Shown: positions 34,259 through 44,328, numbered from the stretch's first letter. The stretch is 64,000 nt of DNA from Synechococcus sp. 8F6 (GCF_002252665.1 NZ_NQKZ01000005.1:1-64000), one strand, 5' to 3'. The notes: generated by a model not told the origin, from the sequence alone. A program made the numbers and translations.

Positions 34259-35451
34259 GGCAGAGCCAGGCCCAGGGGATAGGTGCCGTGGCGCCGAGCC
34301 GTGGCCAGCAGCGGTGCCGGTAGGCGCAGGCCCAGTTTGGCGAGCACGGCTTCGCCCAGCTCAGGGCGCTCGATCGTGCCGCAGGGCAATCCGGCTGGGC
34401 TGAGCACGAGCAATCGGTTGGCACCGCTGTCTTCAAGCTGCTGCACCGCCTGCCACAGGGGCGCTGACTCGCGGATGGCCGGCAGGCTGGAAAGGGGCTG
34501 CATGTGATCACCAATGCGGTCGCTGTCCCAGCGCTGCACCGGCAGCTGCTGCAGTGGCGTGTCGTCGATGACCCCCTGCCAACGGCCGCGGTCGCACACC
34601 AGCAGCCAGTCGTCCTGGTCGGCCTCGGTGGCCTGGGAGAGTCGAATCTGGCTGAGCTCCCGCAGCCGACCAGCCGCCTCCAGCACCCGAAACCGTCGCC
34701 CCGCCGCATCCCGCACTTTCAAGGCATTGAGGGTTTGCTGCAGGGCCAGCATCTGCCGCTGGTTGCGGGACGCCCCTAAACCGAACCAGCCCAGCAGCAT
34801 CAACCAGGCGCCACTGAGGCCGCCGCCCCGCAACAGCACCACCGTGCCCAAACCGATCGCAAGCAGCGACAGCAGGCGACCGCAGCTGTTGGCAACCTCC
34901 ACACCCCGCCGCTGGCTGCCGCTGGCCTGCCACACCAGAGCCTTGACGATCAGCCCGCCATCGAGGGGCAGACCCGGCAGCAGGTTGAACAGGCCCAGCA
35001 CCAGGTTGAGGGAGCCCAGCTGAGCCACCATCGCCCCCAGCAAGGGCGAGACGTGGTCCGCCGTGTGGGTGCCAGCCAACAGAGCCCCGCCCAGCAGCAA
35101 GCTTACCGCGGGCCCTGCCGCGGCCACCAGCAGGGCACCCATGGCCGTGCTGCATTCCCGCTCGACGCTGGCGACACCGCCCAGCAAAAAGAGCGTGATG
35201 CTGCGCACCTGCACCCCCTGGGCCAGGGCCACCAGGGAATGGCCCAGCTCGTGCAGCAGCACGGACACAAACAACAGCACCGCCGTCGCCAGGCCCAGGC
35301 CCCAGAGCGCTGCCGCGCCAACCGGATCCTTAAGGCTGAGGCTGTAGTGCTGCTGGAAGGCGGCAGTGGCCAACGCCAGGATCACAAACCAGCTGGGATG
35401 AATGCGCAGGGGAATTCCCCTGATCTTGAACAGCTGCCAGCCCTCTCCCAC
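34192..35451 (-). CDS. Site-2-protease-type M50 metallopeptidase with C-terminal CBS-like region
   Basis: 419 residues, GTG start. The membrane domain (about 1-230) has the zinc motif V-L-L-H-E-L-G-H-S near residue 65 and the distal ligand N-L-L-P-G-L-P-L-D-G-G near 165, typical of intramembrane S2P/RIP proteases. Residues ~260-390 contain two repeats like CBS domains (D-D-W-L-L-V-C-D-R-G-R-W-Q-G-V-I and N-R-L-L-V-L-S-P-A-G-L-P-C-G-T-I). Such proteases with CBS pairs are common in cyanobacteria and may sense nucleotides. The substrate is unknown. Its 3' end overlaps the ligase gene by 67 bases. Confidence 0.92.
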   Translation of the reverse strand: MGEGWQLFKIRGIPLRIHPSWFVILALATAAFQQHYSLSLKDPVGAAALWGLGLATAVLLFVSVLLHELGHSLVALAQGVQVRSITLFLLGGVASVERECSTAMGALLVAAAGPAVSLLLGGALLAGTHTADHVSPLLGAMVAQLGSLNLVLGLFNLLPGLPLDGGLIVKALVWQASGSQRRGVEVANSCGRLLSLLAIGLGTVVLLRGGGLSGAWLMLLGWFGLGASRNQRQMLALQQTLNALKVRDAAGRRFRVLEAAGRLRELSQIRLSQATEADQDDWLLVCDRGRWQGVIDDTPLQQLPVQRWDSDRIGDHMQPLSSLPAIRESAPLWQAVQQLEDSGANRLLVLSPAGLPCGTIERPELGEAVLAKLGLRLPAPLLATARRHGTYPLGLALPQVVRSMLASGEAKGGVDPLTQ

Positions 35452-35538
35452 GGCCCCTCCACCCGAGTGTCTGCCCAGGCCAGGCCCGAAGCGTCAGAAC
35501 ATGAATCCTAGAAAGGCCCAACGGCACGCGCCCAAGCC

Positions 35539-36189
35539 ATGACGTCCCCCCTGCTGAAGATTTGCGGCCTGCGGGATCCCGAGCAGGCGGCGGCGGTGGC
35601 CTGCCTGGGGGTCGATGCGATCGGCGTGATCGGCGTGCCCGGATCACCGCGCTACCTGGAGCCAGGCCAACGGCCACCCCTGTTTGCCGCCGTTCAGGCG
35701 GCCGCCCCCCTCTGCCAGAGGGTGTTGGTGGTGGCCGATCCCGACGACCGGCAGCTGGCGGAGCTGGCCGGCGGCCAAGGCCATGGGGTGGTGCAGCTAC
35801 ACGGCTCGGAAACGCCGGAGCGCTGCCACCAGCTGCGGGCGAGCCTGGGCTGCACGGTTTGGAAGGCCCTGCGGATCCGCAGCCCCCACGACCTGAAACA
35901 GGCGTGGGACTACGCCCACGCCGTGGATGCCCTGCTCCTGGATGCCTGGGTGCCCGACCAGCTGGGGGGGACGGGCCACCGCATTCCCAGCGAGTGGCTG
36001 GCGGGTTTCACTCCGCCCCTGCCCTGGTGGCTGGCGGGGGGCATCCGGGCCGATCGGGTGGCGCCGCTGCTGGCCCAGCTGACGCCCACGGGGCTGGATG
36101 CGTCCAGCGGTGTGGAGCGGGCTCCTGGCGACAAGGATCTGGCGTTGGTGCAGGCGCTGGTGGCTGCCGTTCGGGGAGAACTTGGCTGA
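35539..36189 (+). CDS. trpF: Phosphoribosylanthranilate isomerase
   Basis: 216 residues, a TIM-barrel enzyme of tryptophan synthesis. The first strand K-I-C-G-L-R-D carries the catalytic cysteine. Further marks are G-V-V-Q-L-H-G-S-E near residue 88, the catalytic aspartate in L-L-L-D-A-W, W-L-A-G-G-I-R and G-L-D-A-S-S-G-V-E (phosphate site). It converts phosphoribosylanthranilate to the enol carboxyphenylamino sugar. No other trp gene is near, consistent with the scattered trp genes of cyanobacteria. It is divergent from the S2P-type protease, 87 bases apart. Confidence 0.95.
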   Translation: MTSPLLKICGLRDPEQAAAVACLGVDAIGVIGVPGSPRYLEPGQRPPLFAAVQAAAPLCQRVLVVADPDDRQLAELAGGQGHGVVQLHGSETPERCHQLRASLGCTVWKALRIRSPHDLKQAWDYAHAVDALLLDAWVPDQLGGTGHRIPSEWLAGFTPPLPWWLAGGIRADRVAPLLAQLTPTGLDASSGVERAPGDKDLALVQALVAAVRGELG

Positions 36190-36231
36190 GGTCGGCCTTT
36201 GCGGCCAAGATCAGGCTGTGTTCACGACGCG

Positions 36232-36762
36232 ATGATGGGCTGCCTCTCTGGTTTCGCTCCCCTGCCCCTGCTGCTCGCTCTGGCCGGTGCAGCGACGCCC
36301 GCCCTGATGCTGCCCCTGCAGGCCCAGGACCTGGTGGGCTGCCAGCTGGTGGACGGTCAGCTCTCCTGCGTGCCGGGGGTAAGCGCCGATCCCCAGGCCC
36401 AGATCAGCGCGCTGCGCCAGCAGATCAGCGCCGACCTGGCCCAGGAAAGCGCGGTGCAGCAGCAGATCGATGGCTTGCAACAACTGGTGCTGCAGGGAGA
36501 GGCGGTGCAGGGCCAGGTGCTCCAGGCCGCCGCCGTTGCCGACCTCTTGGCCGCCTTGCCGCCGCAGGCCTTCCACTGGTACCGCCGCACTCCTGGTGCC
36601 AGCCAGTGGCTGCTGATCAGCGGGGCCAGCGGCCCCACTTATGTGCTCCAGCCCCAGGACGTTTCGAGCGAAGTGATGGTGGTCGTGACGGTGTCCACAC
36701 CAGAGGGAGGCGCCAACCGCCAGGCCTCAACCCCTCTTGGCCCGGTGCGGCCGACTCCTTAA
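36232..36762 (+). CDS. Secreted hypothetical protein
   Basis: 176 residues from the ATG at 36232 (a second ATG follows directly). The N-terminus has a signal peptide (hydrophobic L-P-L-L-L-A-L-A-G-A-A with cleavage likely after L-Q-A). A short region with two cysteines (G-C-Q-L and L-S-C-V) is followed by a glutamine-rich helical stretch (I-S-A-L-R-Q-Q-I, Q-Q-Q-I-D-G-L-Q-Q-L) suggesting a coiled coil, and a strand-rich end (F-H-W-Y-R-R-T, W-L-L-I-S-G). No known domain. It probably acts in the periplasm. It follows trpF by 42 bases. Confidence 0.7.
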   Translation: MMGCLSGFAPLPLLLALAGAATPALMLPLQAQDLVGCQLVDGQLSCVPGVSADPQAQISALRQQISADLAQESAVQQQIDGLQQLVLQGEAVQGQVLQAAAVADLLAALPPQAFHWYRRTPGASQWLLISGASGPTYVLQPQDVSSEVMVVVTVSTPEGGANRQASTPLGPVRPTP

Positions 36763-36780
36763 CGGCGAGAGCCCAGAGAC

Positions 36781-37524
36781 TCAGGTGGACAACAACGCTT
36801 CCTGCTGCTTGACCAACTCGAAGAACTCAGCCTTGAGGCTGGGATCCAACCGGAAATCGCCCCGCATCACGGAATTGACCATGCTGGTTTGGGGTTCTTT
36901 CACGCCCCGCCACTTCATGCAGTAGTGCTGGGCTTTCACCAGGATCGCAAGGCCCTGGGGCTCACAGAGACGCTCAATCTCATCGGCCAAAATCATCACC
37001 GCTTCTTCTTGGATGTGGGGGCGAGAAAACACCCAATCAGCCACCCGTGAGAATTTCGACAGCCCGATGACCCGATCGCCAGGCTTGATGCCGATCCAGC
37101 AATTGCCGAGAATCGGCACCAAGTGGTGGGAACAGGCCGAGCGCACCGAAATGGGTCCAACGGTGTAGATCTCGTCGAGCTTCTTGACGTTGGGGAAGCT
37201 GGCGATCTTGGGCTGGTGGTGATAACGGCCCTTGAACACTTCGTGGAGGTACATCCGGGCAACCCGCTCGGCCGTCTCCTCGGTGTTGTGATCATTGTCG
37301 ATATCGATCACCAAGCTGCGCAGCAGCTCGCGCACCTTGCCGGCCACTTCAATTTCCAGCTGATCGAGCTCGCCCTCCTTGAGATGCTCGGCGATGTTGT
37401 CGTTGGCGAGATACGCCACACCTGCTGCATCCAAGCGCTCACGGATCCGCAGACTCACTGGCAACGGACCCGCGTCCGGGGCACTTGCGCGGGAGGGAAG
37501 ACTTGAAGGCAGGGTCGAGGTCAT
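36781..37524 (-). CDS. folE: GTP cyclohydrolase I
   Basis: 247 residues from the ATG at 37524; a TTG at 37536 is the other option and would overlap the upstream dehydrogenase stop. The C-terminal two-thirds form the conserved core: D-P-x-type N-terminus replaced by H-N-T-E-E-T-A-E-R-V-A-R-M-Y, V-R-S-A-C-S-H-H-L-V-P zinc/catalytic site (Cys and two His) and G-L-S-K-F-S-R-V-A-D-W, then Q-H-Y-C-M-K-W-R-G-V with the second cysteine. It makes dihydroneopterin triphosphate for folate and pterins. It is transcribed after, and nearly fused to, a short-chain dehydrogenase that might act on pterins. Confidence 0.95.
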   Translation of the reverse strand: MTSTLPSSLPSRASAPDAGPLPVSLRIRERLDAAGVAYLANDNIAEHLKEGELDQLEIEVAGKVRELLRSLVIDIDNDHNTEETAERVARMYLHEVFKGRYHHQPKIASFPNVKKLDEIYTVGPISVRSACSHHLVPILGNCWIGIKPGDRVIGLSKFSRVADWVFSRPHIQEEAVMILADEIERLCEPQGLAILVKAQHYCMKWRGVKEPQTSMVNSVMRGDFRLDPSLKAEFFELVKQQEALLST

Positions 37525-37532
37525 GGAGGGGC

Positions 37533-38270
37533 TCAAAACGCGCCGGCGGCCGGCATGAGGGTGAGGTCTTCCACCACCAGAGTGGCGGGCTGTTGGGCCA
37601 GATACAGCAGGGCTTCGGCCGCCCGCTCAACCTCAAGCATGGCACGGCGATCAAAGGAGCTGTGGACGGTTTCACTCTCCCAGAGGGGCGTATTCACCGC
37701 ACCCAGGGTGAGGGTGCTGACCCGTATCCCGTGGGAGCGTTCTTCAGCCGCCAGGCAGCGGCTCAAGGAGACCAAGGCGGCCTTGCTGATGCAGTAGGCA
37801 CCCCAGTCGGGAAAGGCGTTGTGGGCAGCATGGCTGCTGACATTGATGATGTGACCACCACCAGCCGCCCGCAGGCGCGGCACCAGCGCCTGACACAGCT
37901 GAAACACGGCCGTGAGGTTGAGCTGCATCACCTGCTGCCACTGCGCCAGCGGCATCTCCGCCAGGGAGCCGGTATAGGCCATGCCGGCGTTGTTGATCAC
38001 CACGGAAGGGATGAGACCACGGCTGCAGAGGTCTTCGAGACCGGGGCCCACGGCTGTGGAATCGCCCAAATCAAGGCCGATGGTCTCAACGCGGCGACCG
38101 CTCTGGCCCAGCTCGCTCGTCAGGGCATCGAACTCCTGCGACGGGCGGGCCAGCAACAGCAGGTCGTAGCCGGCGGCGGCGAACAGCCGTGCCGCCGTGG
38201 CCCCGATTCCCCGGGAGGCTCCGGAGATCAGGGCCACAGGCGCCTTAGGCGTTGGATCAGACAAGGGCAA
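37533..38270 (-). CDS. Short-chain dehydrogenase/reductase
   Basis: 245 residues, classical SDR. The cofactor loop S-G-A-S-R-G-I-G lies near residue 17, N-N-A-G near 92, the catalytic serine in N-V-S-S-H-A-A-H near 145, and Y-C-I-S-K (Tyr-x-x-x-Lys) near 160. The arginine after the first beta strand suggests NADP(H). The stop lies just inside the possible TTG start of folE, so the two form a pair. A role as a pteridine or general ketone reductase fits the neighbour, but the substrate is not predictable. Confidence 0.88.
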   Translation of the reverse strand: MPLSDPTPKAPVALISGASRGIGATAARLFAAAGYDLLLLARPSQEFDALTSELGQSGRRVETIGLDLGDSTAVGPGLEDLCSRGLIPSVVINNAGMAYTGSLAEMPLAQWQQVMQLNLTAVFQLCQALVPRLRAAGGGHIINVSSHAAHNAFPDWGAYCISKAALVSLSRCLAAEERSHGIRVSTLTLGAVNTPLWESETVHSSFDRRAMLEVERAAEALLYLAQQPATLVVEDLTLMPAAGAF

Positions 38271-38302
38271 ACGCCAGGACGTCGATGGAACCGAAGGAAA
38301 CC

Positions 38303-39292
38303 TTAAGAGCTGCGGGAGGGATCTGGGGTCTCACTCTCCAGGACGCGCCCCATACGCCGGAACTTGGCGTAGCGCTGCTCAATCAATTGGGTCTCGCTGA
38401 GGGTTTGCAGCTCGGCGAGTTGCTCCAGCAGGGCGGTCTTGAGGGTTTCGGCGGCTTGCAAGGGGGCCCAGTGGTTGCCGCCGGAGGGCTCCGGCAGCAC
38501 CAGATCCACAATCCCAAGTTGGAGCAGATCGGGGCCGGTGATCTTCAAGGCTTCAGCGGCAGTTGACGCCTTGCCTGCATCCCGCCAGAGGATCGAGGCA
38601 CAGGCTTCCGGGCTGGCCACGGTGTAAACGCTGTGCTCGAACATCAGCAGCCGATCGGCCACACCGATGCCAAGAGCTCCACCGGAGCCTCCTTCTCCAA
38701 TCACCGTGGCAAGGATGGGCACCCGCAGCCGGAACATTTCGCGCAGGTTCACCGCAATGGCTTCGCCCTGACCTTGCTCCTCCGCCAGCACCCCCGCATA
38801 GGCGCCTGGGGTGTCGATGAAGCTCAGGATCGGCAGACGGAAGCGGTCGGCATGCTCCATCAGCCGCATTGCCTTGCGGTAGCCCCCGGGTGAGGCCATC
38901 CCGAAGTTGCGGGCCACATTTTCCTTGGTGTCGCGCCCCTTCTGGTGGCCCAGCAGCACCACGCCCTGGTCACCGATACGGCCCACGCCACCCACCAGCG
39001 CCTGGTCGTCGCTGCCACGGCGATCGCCGTGCAGCTCCAGCCACTCATCGGTGATCACCTGGATGTAGTCCAGGGTGCTGGGGCGCTGGGGGTGGCGAGC
39101 CACCTGGATTTTCTGAGAGGGCGTCAGGGCATCGAAGATGTCCTTGCGGCGCCGGGTCGCGAGGGTTTCGAGCTGCAGCAGCTGCTGGCTCACGTCCACT
39201 TCCGAATCACGGGCCAGTTGGCGGATCTGCTCGATCTGTTCCTCGAGCTCAACCAGCGGTTTTTCGAACTCCAGCAGGGCGCGGCGAGCCAT
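38303..39292 (-). CDS. accA: Acetyl-CoA carboxylase carboxyltransferase alpha subunit
   Basis: 329 residues, full length. It shows the N-terminal helical region ([15 protein letters not shown]), [14 protein letters not shown], the crotonase-like core [10 protein letters not shown], and [12 protein letters not shown], the oxyanion/CoA site. With AccD it moves the carboxyl group from biotin to acetyl-CoA, the first step of fatty acid synthesis. It is 37 bases after aar on the same strand, so acyl supply and acyl reduction to hydrocarbon share a transcript. Confidence 0.97.
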   Translation of the reverse strand: MARRALLEFEKPLVELEEQIEQIRQLARDSEVDVSQQLLQLETLATRRRKDIFDALTPSQKIQVARHPQRPSTLDYIQVITDEWLELHGDRRGSDDQALVGGVGRIGDQGVVLLGHQKGRDTKENVARNFGMASPGGYRKAMRLMEHADRFRLPILSFIDTPGAYAGVLAEEQGQGEAIAVNLREMFRLRVPILATVIGEGGSGGALGIGVADRLLMFEHSVYTVASPEACASILWRDAGKASTAAEALKITGPDLLQLGIVDLVLPEPSGGNHWAPLQAAETLKTALLEQLAELQTLSETQLIEQRYAKFRRMGRVLESETPDPSRSS

Positions 39293-39329
39293 GGCAAGGA
39301 TGTTGGGAGGGAAGAGGAGGAGGGATGAA

Positions 39330-40382
39330 CTAGGCCGTGGTTAGCGCTGGGCTGGGATCGGACTGCAGGGCCAGACCCAGGGCCCGAAAACCGTGGCGCT
39401 CGGAGGCGGCTCCAATCAGATCCATTTTGTCGAGGGTGATGTTGTTGCGCCCCCAACTGAAATTGGTGTGAATCCCTTCAAACTCCAACAGAATCGCTTC
39501 AGCGAAACAAGCAAACATCTGACGCTTGGGATTGTCCATTTCGGCCATTTCCATCATCTGCCAGGTGATGTCGCTGAAAAATTCAACGATGCCCCCTTTC
39601 AGCACATGGATGCCAGCACCGCTGGCCTTGGTGTCGAGATTTTTTGGATAGCCCCCGTCGATCATCAGGCAGGGCGACTTGAGGTTGGCCGCATCGATGC
39701 TGAGGGTCTGGGGCAGGCTGGCCACCCACACCACCACATCCGCTTCCGGCAGGGCTTCCTCGAGGCTGAGAATCCGCCCGCCGCACAGCTCCTGCTGTAG
39801 ATGAAGCAGAGGTTGCGGCTGACGGGCCACCAGCAGCAGCTCCTTGACACCGGTGCGCTGGCTGAGCCAGCGACACACCGCGCTGCCAATGTCACCGGTG
39901 GCGCCCACCACGGCCACCCGGGCCTGGCGTAGATCAATTCCCAGCAACGGGGCATTGGTTTCCACCTGGCGGCAGATCACCCAGGCGGTGTGGGTGTTGC
40001 CGGTGGTGAAGCGATCCCACTCCAGGGTTGTGGAGCGGATCTGCTGCTCTTTGAGCAGATTGAAATTCTCGAAAATGATCGAGGTGAAGCCGCCCAGGGC
40101 CGTGATGTCAAGGCCATTTTTCTGGGCCAGCTCCATGGCACTGAGCACCTTGCGCCGAGCGGTTTTGAACCGGCTCAACATTTCAGGAACGAAACAGGAG
40201 TCGATGTAGGCCCCTTCGATCGTTTTCCCGGTGGCACTCGTCACCTCGAGCCGCTCCACCAATTGGGGAGGGGCACTGCACCACACATCCAAGTCGCCCT
40301 CAGCGAACTCCTCAAAGCCGAGGCTGCGGGCTTTGGCACGGGCCTCCTCAAAGCTTGTGGAGTGACCGATGAGGCCGAACAT
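39330..40382 (-). CDS. aar: Long-chain acyl-ACP reductase (alkane pathway)
   Basis: 350 residues from the ATG starting [14 protein letters not shown], the standard start of this family. A Rossmann NADPH loop [11 protein letters not shown] lies near residue 160, and the active-site cysteine is expected in C-x-x-P region [10 protein letters not shown] near 78 or nearby. The end [10 protein letters not shown] is also conserved. It reduces fatty acyl-ACP to fatty aldehyde, used by the oxygenase encoded just upstream. The aar-ado pair is the cyanobacterial hydrocarbon pathway. Confidence 0.96.
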   Translation of the reverse strand: MFGLIGHSTSFEEARAKARSLGFEEFAEGDLDVWCSAPPQLVERLEVTSATGKTIEGAYIDSCFVPEMLSRFKTARRKVLSAMELAQKNGLDITALGGFTSIIFENFNLLKEQQIRSTTLEWDRFTTGNTHTAWVICRQVETNAPLLGIDLRQARVAVVGATGDIGSAVCRWLSQRTGVKELLLVARQPQPLLHLQQELCGGRILSLEEALPEADVVVWVASLPQTLSIDAANLKSPCLMIDGGYPKNLDTKASGAGIHVLKGGIVEFFSDITWQMMEMAEMDNPKRQMFACFAEAILLEFEGIHTNFSWGRNNITLDKMDLIGAASERHGFRALGLALQSDPSPALTTA

Positions 40383-40457
40383 GGGCAATCCCCAGGGGAT
40401 GTCGCCGACGCTACATCCCGCCAGGATCGGCCTGGCGGGATGGTTAGCCAACGCGGG

Positions 40458-41189
40458 TTAGCCGATCAAGGCCGCCGCTGCCATCTTGGCGATCTCACGG
40501 GAGGTGAGGCCCACATCCATGAGTGCTTCCTGGTACGACGTGAGGAAATCCGCCATCAGATCTTCCTGGTCCATGTGAAGAACAGACGCATCACCAGCCA
40601 CCTGCTCGAGCATCTTGCGCACCAGAGGCAGGTTGTCGCGGTTGGCCTGCTCAAGCTCTTCACGGCAGGTCTCGAGGTTGGCCTTCAACCACTCCTGTCC
40701 ATAGTTGAGGTGGGTGTATTCATCTTTGACAACTCCCTCGGTGATCTTGCGGGCGAAGGGATCAGCGACAGGGATATAGATGTGGTAGGCCGAAATGGCG
40801 AAGGCCTCAATCAAAATCGCCTGGATCAGCAGGCAGGTGGTCACCTTGCCCTCGGCTAGGGCCTTCTGGAAATTGCCGTGAAGCGGTGCGAAGAACTCCT
40901 TGGCAAAAGGCATGTCGGCGGTGACGCCCAGGTTGTTGGCGCAGGCCGTGAACCCTTTCATGTGCTTGAGCTCCATGCGGGCCAGCCGGGCAAGCTCCTC
41001 AGCCTGGTCGGGGATCAGCGTGCCGATGGCGATGTAGTTATCGTGCGCTTCCTGCTCACCCTCGATCACGATGGCGTTGATGCGGCTGTAGGCGTCTTTG
41101 TAGGCGTCGGTGCTGAAGTCGGGCAGTTGATCGGGCAGTTGCTGGGCGGAAGTCGCCTCGGAAACTGCAGGGGAGGCGAGGGTTGCCAT
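40458..41189 (-). CDS. ado: Aldehyde-deformylating oxygenase (alkane synthase)
   Basis: 243 residues from the ATG starting [14 protein letters not shown]; the frame upstream reads like spacer. It has the ferritin-like di-iron fold with ligands in [18 protein letters not shown] (E-x-x-H), [11 protein letters not shown] and K-D-E-Y-T-H-L-N-Y (E-x-x-H). It converts fatty aldehydes to odd-chain alkanes or alkenes plus formate. It is 75 bases upstream of aar on the same strand, the known gene order for the pair, and accA follows. Confidence 0.97.
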   Translation of the reverse strand: MATLASPAVSEATSAQQLPDQLPDFSTDAYKDAYSRINAIVIEGEQEAHDNYIAIGTLIPDQAEELARLARMELKHMKGFTACANNLGVTADMPFAKEFFAPLHGNFQKALAEGKVTTCLLIQAILIEAFAISAYHIYIPVADPFARKITEGVVKDEYTHLNYGQEWLKANLETCREELEQANRDNLPLVRKMLEQVAGDASVLHMDQEDLMADFLTSYQEALMDVGLTSREIAKMAAAALIG

Positions 41190-41232
41190 GGCTGCCGTGC
41201 ACTTGGAACAGATCCCCCAACTGTAGCTACCC

Positions 41233-42051
41233 TTACCGGGCACCTGTCCGGCTGGGTGGTGGGGTCTCCGTCGTTGGCCACGGGCTACGTAGCAGAGCGT
41301 CGAAGCGTTGCAGCCATCCCTCCACCAGACGCTCAAACAACTGGGCCCCCAGCGCCGCCGAAGCACCCCGAGCATCGCCGATCACACCGGAATCGCTCAG
41401 GTCTTGGGTAAGCCAGGCCAGCGGGGCAGCCCCCTCCAAACTCCATCCCGCCGGGCTGGGGCCAGCCTTGCGTCCATCGCAGGGGCGCTCCTCGCCCACC
41501 AGCTCAGGAGCCAGATGCAGCATCAGGCTGGTTTCCACCAGGCCGGCATGCAATCCGACGGAGCGCTCCGGCTCCGGGATCAGCTCGGCGATTCCCTCCG
41601 GACCACTCCACAAAAAGCAAGGCAACACCACGAGCTCGGGGCACTCCGCCCGGAGTTGGCGCGCGGCCGTTTGCAACAGGGCGATCTGGCCCCCATGGGC
41701 GTTGAACAGCACCAACCGCCGAAACCCGGTGGCAGCCAGTTCACGGCCAACGGCCACCACCTGGTCGATCACCAGACCGGGCGGGAGGCTGAGGGTGCCG
41801 CAGAAGCCGCGATGCTCGGGTGAAAAGCCGATGGCCTGCAGCGGCAGCCGCAGGATCGGCAGGTCCGCATCCAGGGCGGCGAGCGCCGCATCCAGCACCC
41901 GTTCGGCAAATAGGCCATCAGTGCCCAAGGGGAGATGGGGCCCGTGTTGCTCCACCGCACCCCAGGGCCATACCACCGTGCTTCCCCACCGGGCTGCAAT
42001 CTGCTCGACCTGGGGCCAGGCCAGTTGTTGCACGTGGCGCCGAGACTCCAT
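41233..42051 (-). CDS. Creatininase family protein
   Basis: 272 residues from the ATG starting [17 protein letters not shown]. The creatininase fold is marked by [17 protein letters not shown] near residue 30 (metal-binding Glu, His and Asp), N-A-H-G-G-Q near 120, and [10 protein letters not shown] near 175. Family members are zinc/manganese amidohydrolases acting on creatinine, formamidopyrimidines or mycofactocin peptides; the substrate here is unknown. It lies 43 bases upstream of ado on the same strand and could be read with the hydrocarbon genes, though no functional tie is clear. Confidence 0.88.
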   Translation of the reverse strand: MESRRHVQQLAWPQVEQIAARWGSTVVWPWGAVEQHGPHLPLGTDGLFAERVLDAALAALDADLPILRLPLQAIGFSPEHRGFCGTLSLPPGLVIDQVVAVGRELAATGFRRLVLFNAHGGQIALLQTAARQLRAECPELVVLPCFLWSGPEGIAELIPEPERSVGLHAGLVETSLMLHLAPELVGEERPCDGRKAGPSPAGWSLEGAAPLAWLTQDLSDSGVIGDARGASAALGAQLFERLVEGWLQRFDALLRSPWPTTETPPPSRTGAR

Positions 42052-42100
42052 TGCATCAGAACGGATCTCTACAGTGTGAGGCTCACAGCCCCCAGTGGAG

Positions 42101-43402
42101 ATGGCCGGTACCGGCAGCCAACCGCCCTCGTCTGCGTCATCTCCCGCGCCAGCACCGGGTTCATCGCGCCCGGTGCCCCCTGGAGCCGCCCAGCCGCAGC
42201 CCGTGGCCCCGCTGCGCAAGCCGCCCCAGGTGTTGATGATCCGCAAGGATCAGCCCGTCGTGGCAGCGCCCGAGCCCGTCGTGGCGCCGCCCAAGCCGGA
42301 ATCCGTCCGAACTCCGGAACCCCCGGCCGCCGCCGCTCCACCCCCCAGCCCGGTGCGGACCCCAGCCCGCAACGACGACGACCTCTTCGACCTGGGGGGC
42401 ATGGAAGGCCTCACCATGGCCGACCTGCTGGGGCCAGACTCCAATCAGCAGCGGCAGTCGCGCCGCACCTCGAGCGCCGATCAGGCTGGCAGCGCACCGG
42501 CCCGCAGCGTCGACGATTTCGAATTTGACGAGGAGGCGTTCCTGGCCGCCCTCGACGAGCACGAACCCCACGGCACCACCGGGGAAGTGGTGCGCGGCAC
42601 GGTGATAGGCCTGGAGAGTGATGGGGTGTACGTGGACATCGGTGGCAAGGCCCCGGGGTTCATGCCGAAAGCGGAATGCGGCCTTGGTGTGATCACCGAT
42701 CTCAAGGAGCGCTTTCCCAAGGGGCTCGAGCTCGAGGTGCTGGTGACCCGCGAGCAGAATGCCGACGGGATGGTGACCATCAGCGCCCGGGCCCTCGCCC
42801 TGCGCCAGAGCTGGGAGAAGGTGCGCGCCCTGGAAAAGGAGGGCAAGGTGGTGCAGGTGAAGGTGAACGGCTTCAATCGCGGCGGCGTCACCTGCGATCT
42901 GGAGGGACTGCGCGGCTTCATTCCCCGCTCCCAGCTGCAGGAGGGTGAAAACCATGAAGCCCTGGTGGGCAAAACCCTCGGGGCGGCGTTCCTGGAGGTC
43001 AACCCCGAAACCCGCAAGTTGGTGCTGTCGGAGAAGAGAGCCGCTACCGCCGCCCTGTTCCAGAACCTGGAGGTGGGTCAATTGGTGGAAGGGCAGGTGG
43101 TGTCGATCAAGCCCTACGGCCTGTTTGTGGACCTGGGGGGCGTGAGCGGCCTGCTGCACCAGTCGGCGATCACCGGCGGTCAATTGCGCGAGCTGCGCGA
43201 GGTGTTCGGCCAAGGCGATCGGCTCAAGGCCCTGATCACCGAGCTCGATCCAGGCCGCGGTCGCATCGCCCTCAACACCGCCCTGCTGGAAGGCCAGCCG
43301 GGCGAACTGCTGATCGACAAAGACAAGGTGATGGACGAAGCCACCGACCGTGCCAACCGCGCCCGCTCGGTGCTCCGCCAGCAGGAGCAACAGGCCGGAT
43401 GA
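42101..43402 (+). CDS. S1-domain RNA-binding protein (ribosomal protein S1-like)
   Basis: 433 residues from the ATG at 42101; a GTG two codons earlier is equally possible. The first ~150 residues are Pro/Ala/Val-rich with repeats of P-V-V-A-x-P and an acidic patch. Three S1 domains follow (about 160-230, 245-315 and 330-400), recognisable from G-x-V-I-G-L-E-S-D-G-V-Y-V-D-I-G, V-N-G-F-N-R-G-G-V-T-C-D and V-S-I-K-P-Y-G-L-F-V-D-L-G. Cyanobacteria carry a short three-domain S1 and a second S1 homologue; the long tail suggests this is the second. It may bind mRNA leaders. Its stop overlaps the Tab2 start (ATGA). Confidence 0.9.
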   Translation: MAGTGSQPPSSASSPAPAPGSSRPVPPGAAQPQPVAPLRKPPQVLMIRKDQPVVAAPEPVVAPPKPESVRTPEPPAAAAPPPSPVRTPARNDDDLFDLGGMEGLTMADLLGPDSNQQRQSRRTSSADQAGSAPARSVDDFEFDEEAFLAALDEHEPHGTTGEVVRGTVIGLESDGVYVDIGGKAPGFMPKAECGLGVITDLKERFPKGLELEVLVTREQNADGMVTISARALALRQSWEKVRALEKEGKVVQVKVNGFNRGGVTCDLEGLRGFIPRSQLQEGENHEALVGKTLGAAFLEVNPETRKLVLSEKRAATAALFQNLEVGQLVEGQVVSIKPYGLFVDLGGVSGLLHQSAITGGQLRELREVFGQGDRLKALITELDPGRGRIALNTALLEGQPGELLIDKDKVMDEATDRANRARSVLRQQEQQAG

Positions 43403-44328
43403 GCAAGGCCCCTGTTCCAGCGGAGCCAGTGGAGGCCCCAGTGACAACCGCCCTCTCCCCCGACTGGGAGCTCGACTACTACTCACGGCCCATCCTCGAG
43501 CCCGACGGCAAGAAGCGCTGGGAGCTGCTGATCTGCTCCACGCCCCAGGTGCAGACCGCAGAACAGCCCTCCGCTGCAATCTTTCGCTGGGTGCAGGCCT
43601 GCCCCGCCTCCAGCGTCAACTCGATCTGGCTGAAGGACGCCCTCGAGCAAGCCCTGGCCGCTGCTGCCGCCAAGGGCTTCGGGCCCCCACGGCGGCTGCG
43701 CTGCTGGCGGGCCTCGATGCGCACCATGGTGCAACGGGCCGCCGAGGGTCTGGGCCTGGAACTGGTGCCCAGCCGGCGCACCTATGCGCTGGTGACCTGG
43801 CTGCAGGAGCGGGAGCGTGACGTTTACCCCCAGGAGAGCGGCTACATGGCCGGCCCCCTGGCACCGCCACCCCAGCCGATCCGCCCGATCGCCGTACCCC
43901 TGCCAGAAGCGGCTCGGGGCGAGAGCTGGGGCTGGGCCACCCTGCCCGTGGGCGCCCTCGCCAGCGCGGCCGACTGGGAGCTGGGATTTGCCGGCCTGGT
44001 GCCTCTGCCGGAAGACCTCTCCCCAGAGGTGCCGGTGCCAGGGATTCGCCTGTTCAGTGCCTCCCGGGCCCTGGCCCTGGCCGGTTGGCTGGCGGGGTTG
44101 GAGCCGGTGCGCCTGGACATCAGCGGGCAACAGCTGGTGCTTGAGGCCGGATTGGAAGACCGCTGGCTACTGAGCGATCTTCCGGCCGATGAGGCGAAGG
44201 CGGCGGTAACGGCCTTCGCCGCGGCCCGCCAGCAGGCCGGAGGGCTGCAATTTCTCGCCGTCCAGGCCCGCGAAGACGACCAGCGCTTCGAGGGCTTCTG
44301 GCTGCTGCGCGACCTCCCCGACGCCTGA
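43399..44328 (+). CDS. Tab2/Atab2-family RNA-binding protein
   Basis: 309 residues, DUF1092. Markers are W-E-L-D-Y-Y-S-R-P-I-L near residue 23, K-R-W-E-L-L-I-C, R-C-W-R-A-S-M-R-T-M, and the C-terminal L-S-D-L-P ... G-L-Q-F-L-A-V-Q followed by F-E-G-F-W-L-L-R-D. In algae and plants Tab2/Atab2 binds psaB mRNA and activates photosystem I translation; in cyanobacteria a similar role is supposed. Its ATG overlaps the S1 protein stop, so two RNA-binding proteins are made together, which supports a joint translational role. Confidence 0.88.
   Translation: MSKAPVPAEPVEAPVTTALSPDWELDYYSRPILEPDGKKRWELLICSTPQVQTAEQPSAAIFRWVQACPASSVNSIWLKDALEQALAAAAAKGFGPPRRLRCWRASMRTMVQRAAEGLGLELVPSRRTYALVTWLQERERDVYPQESGYMAGPLAPPPQPIRPIAVPLPEAARGESWGWATLPVGALASAADWELGFAGLVPLPEDLSPEVPVPGIRLFSASRALALAGWLAGLEPVRLDISGQQLVLEAGLEDRWLLSDLPADEAKAAVTAFAAARQQAGGLQFLAVQAREDDQRFEGFWLLRDLPDA

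Noticed and set aside
42161-43579. 472-codon minus-strand frame opposite the S1-domain gene
   Set aside because: No domain and shadow-like composition, while the S1 domains on the plus strand are unmistakable.
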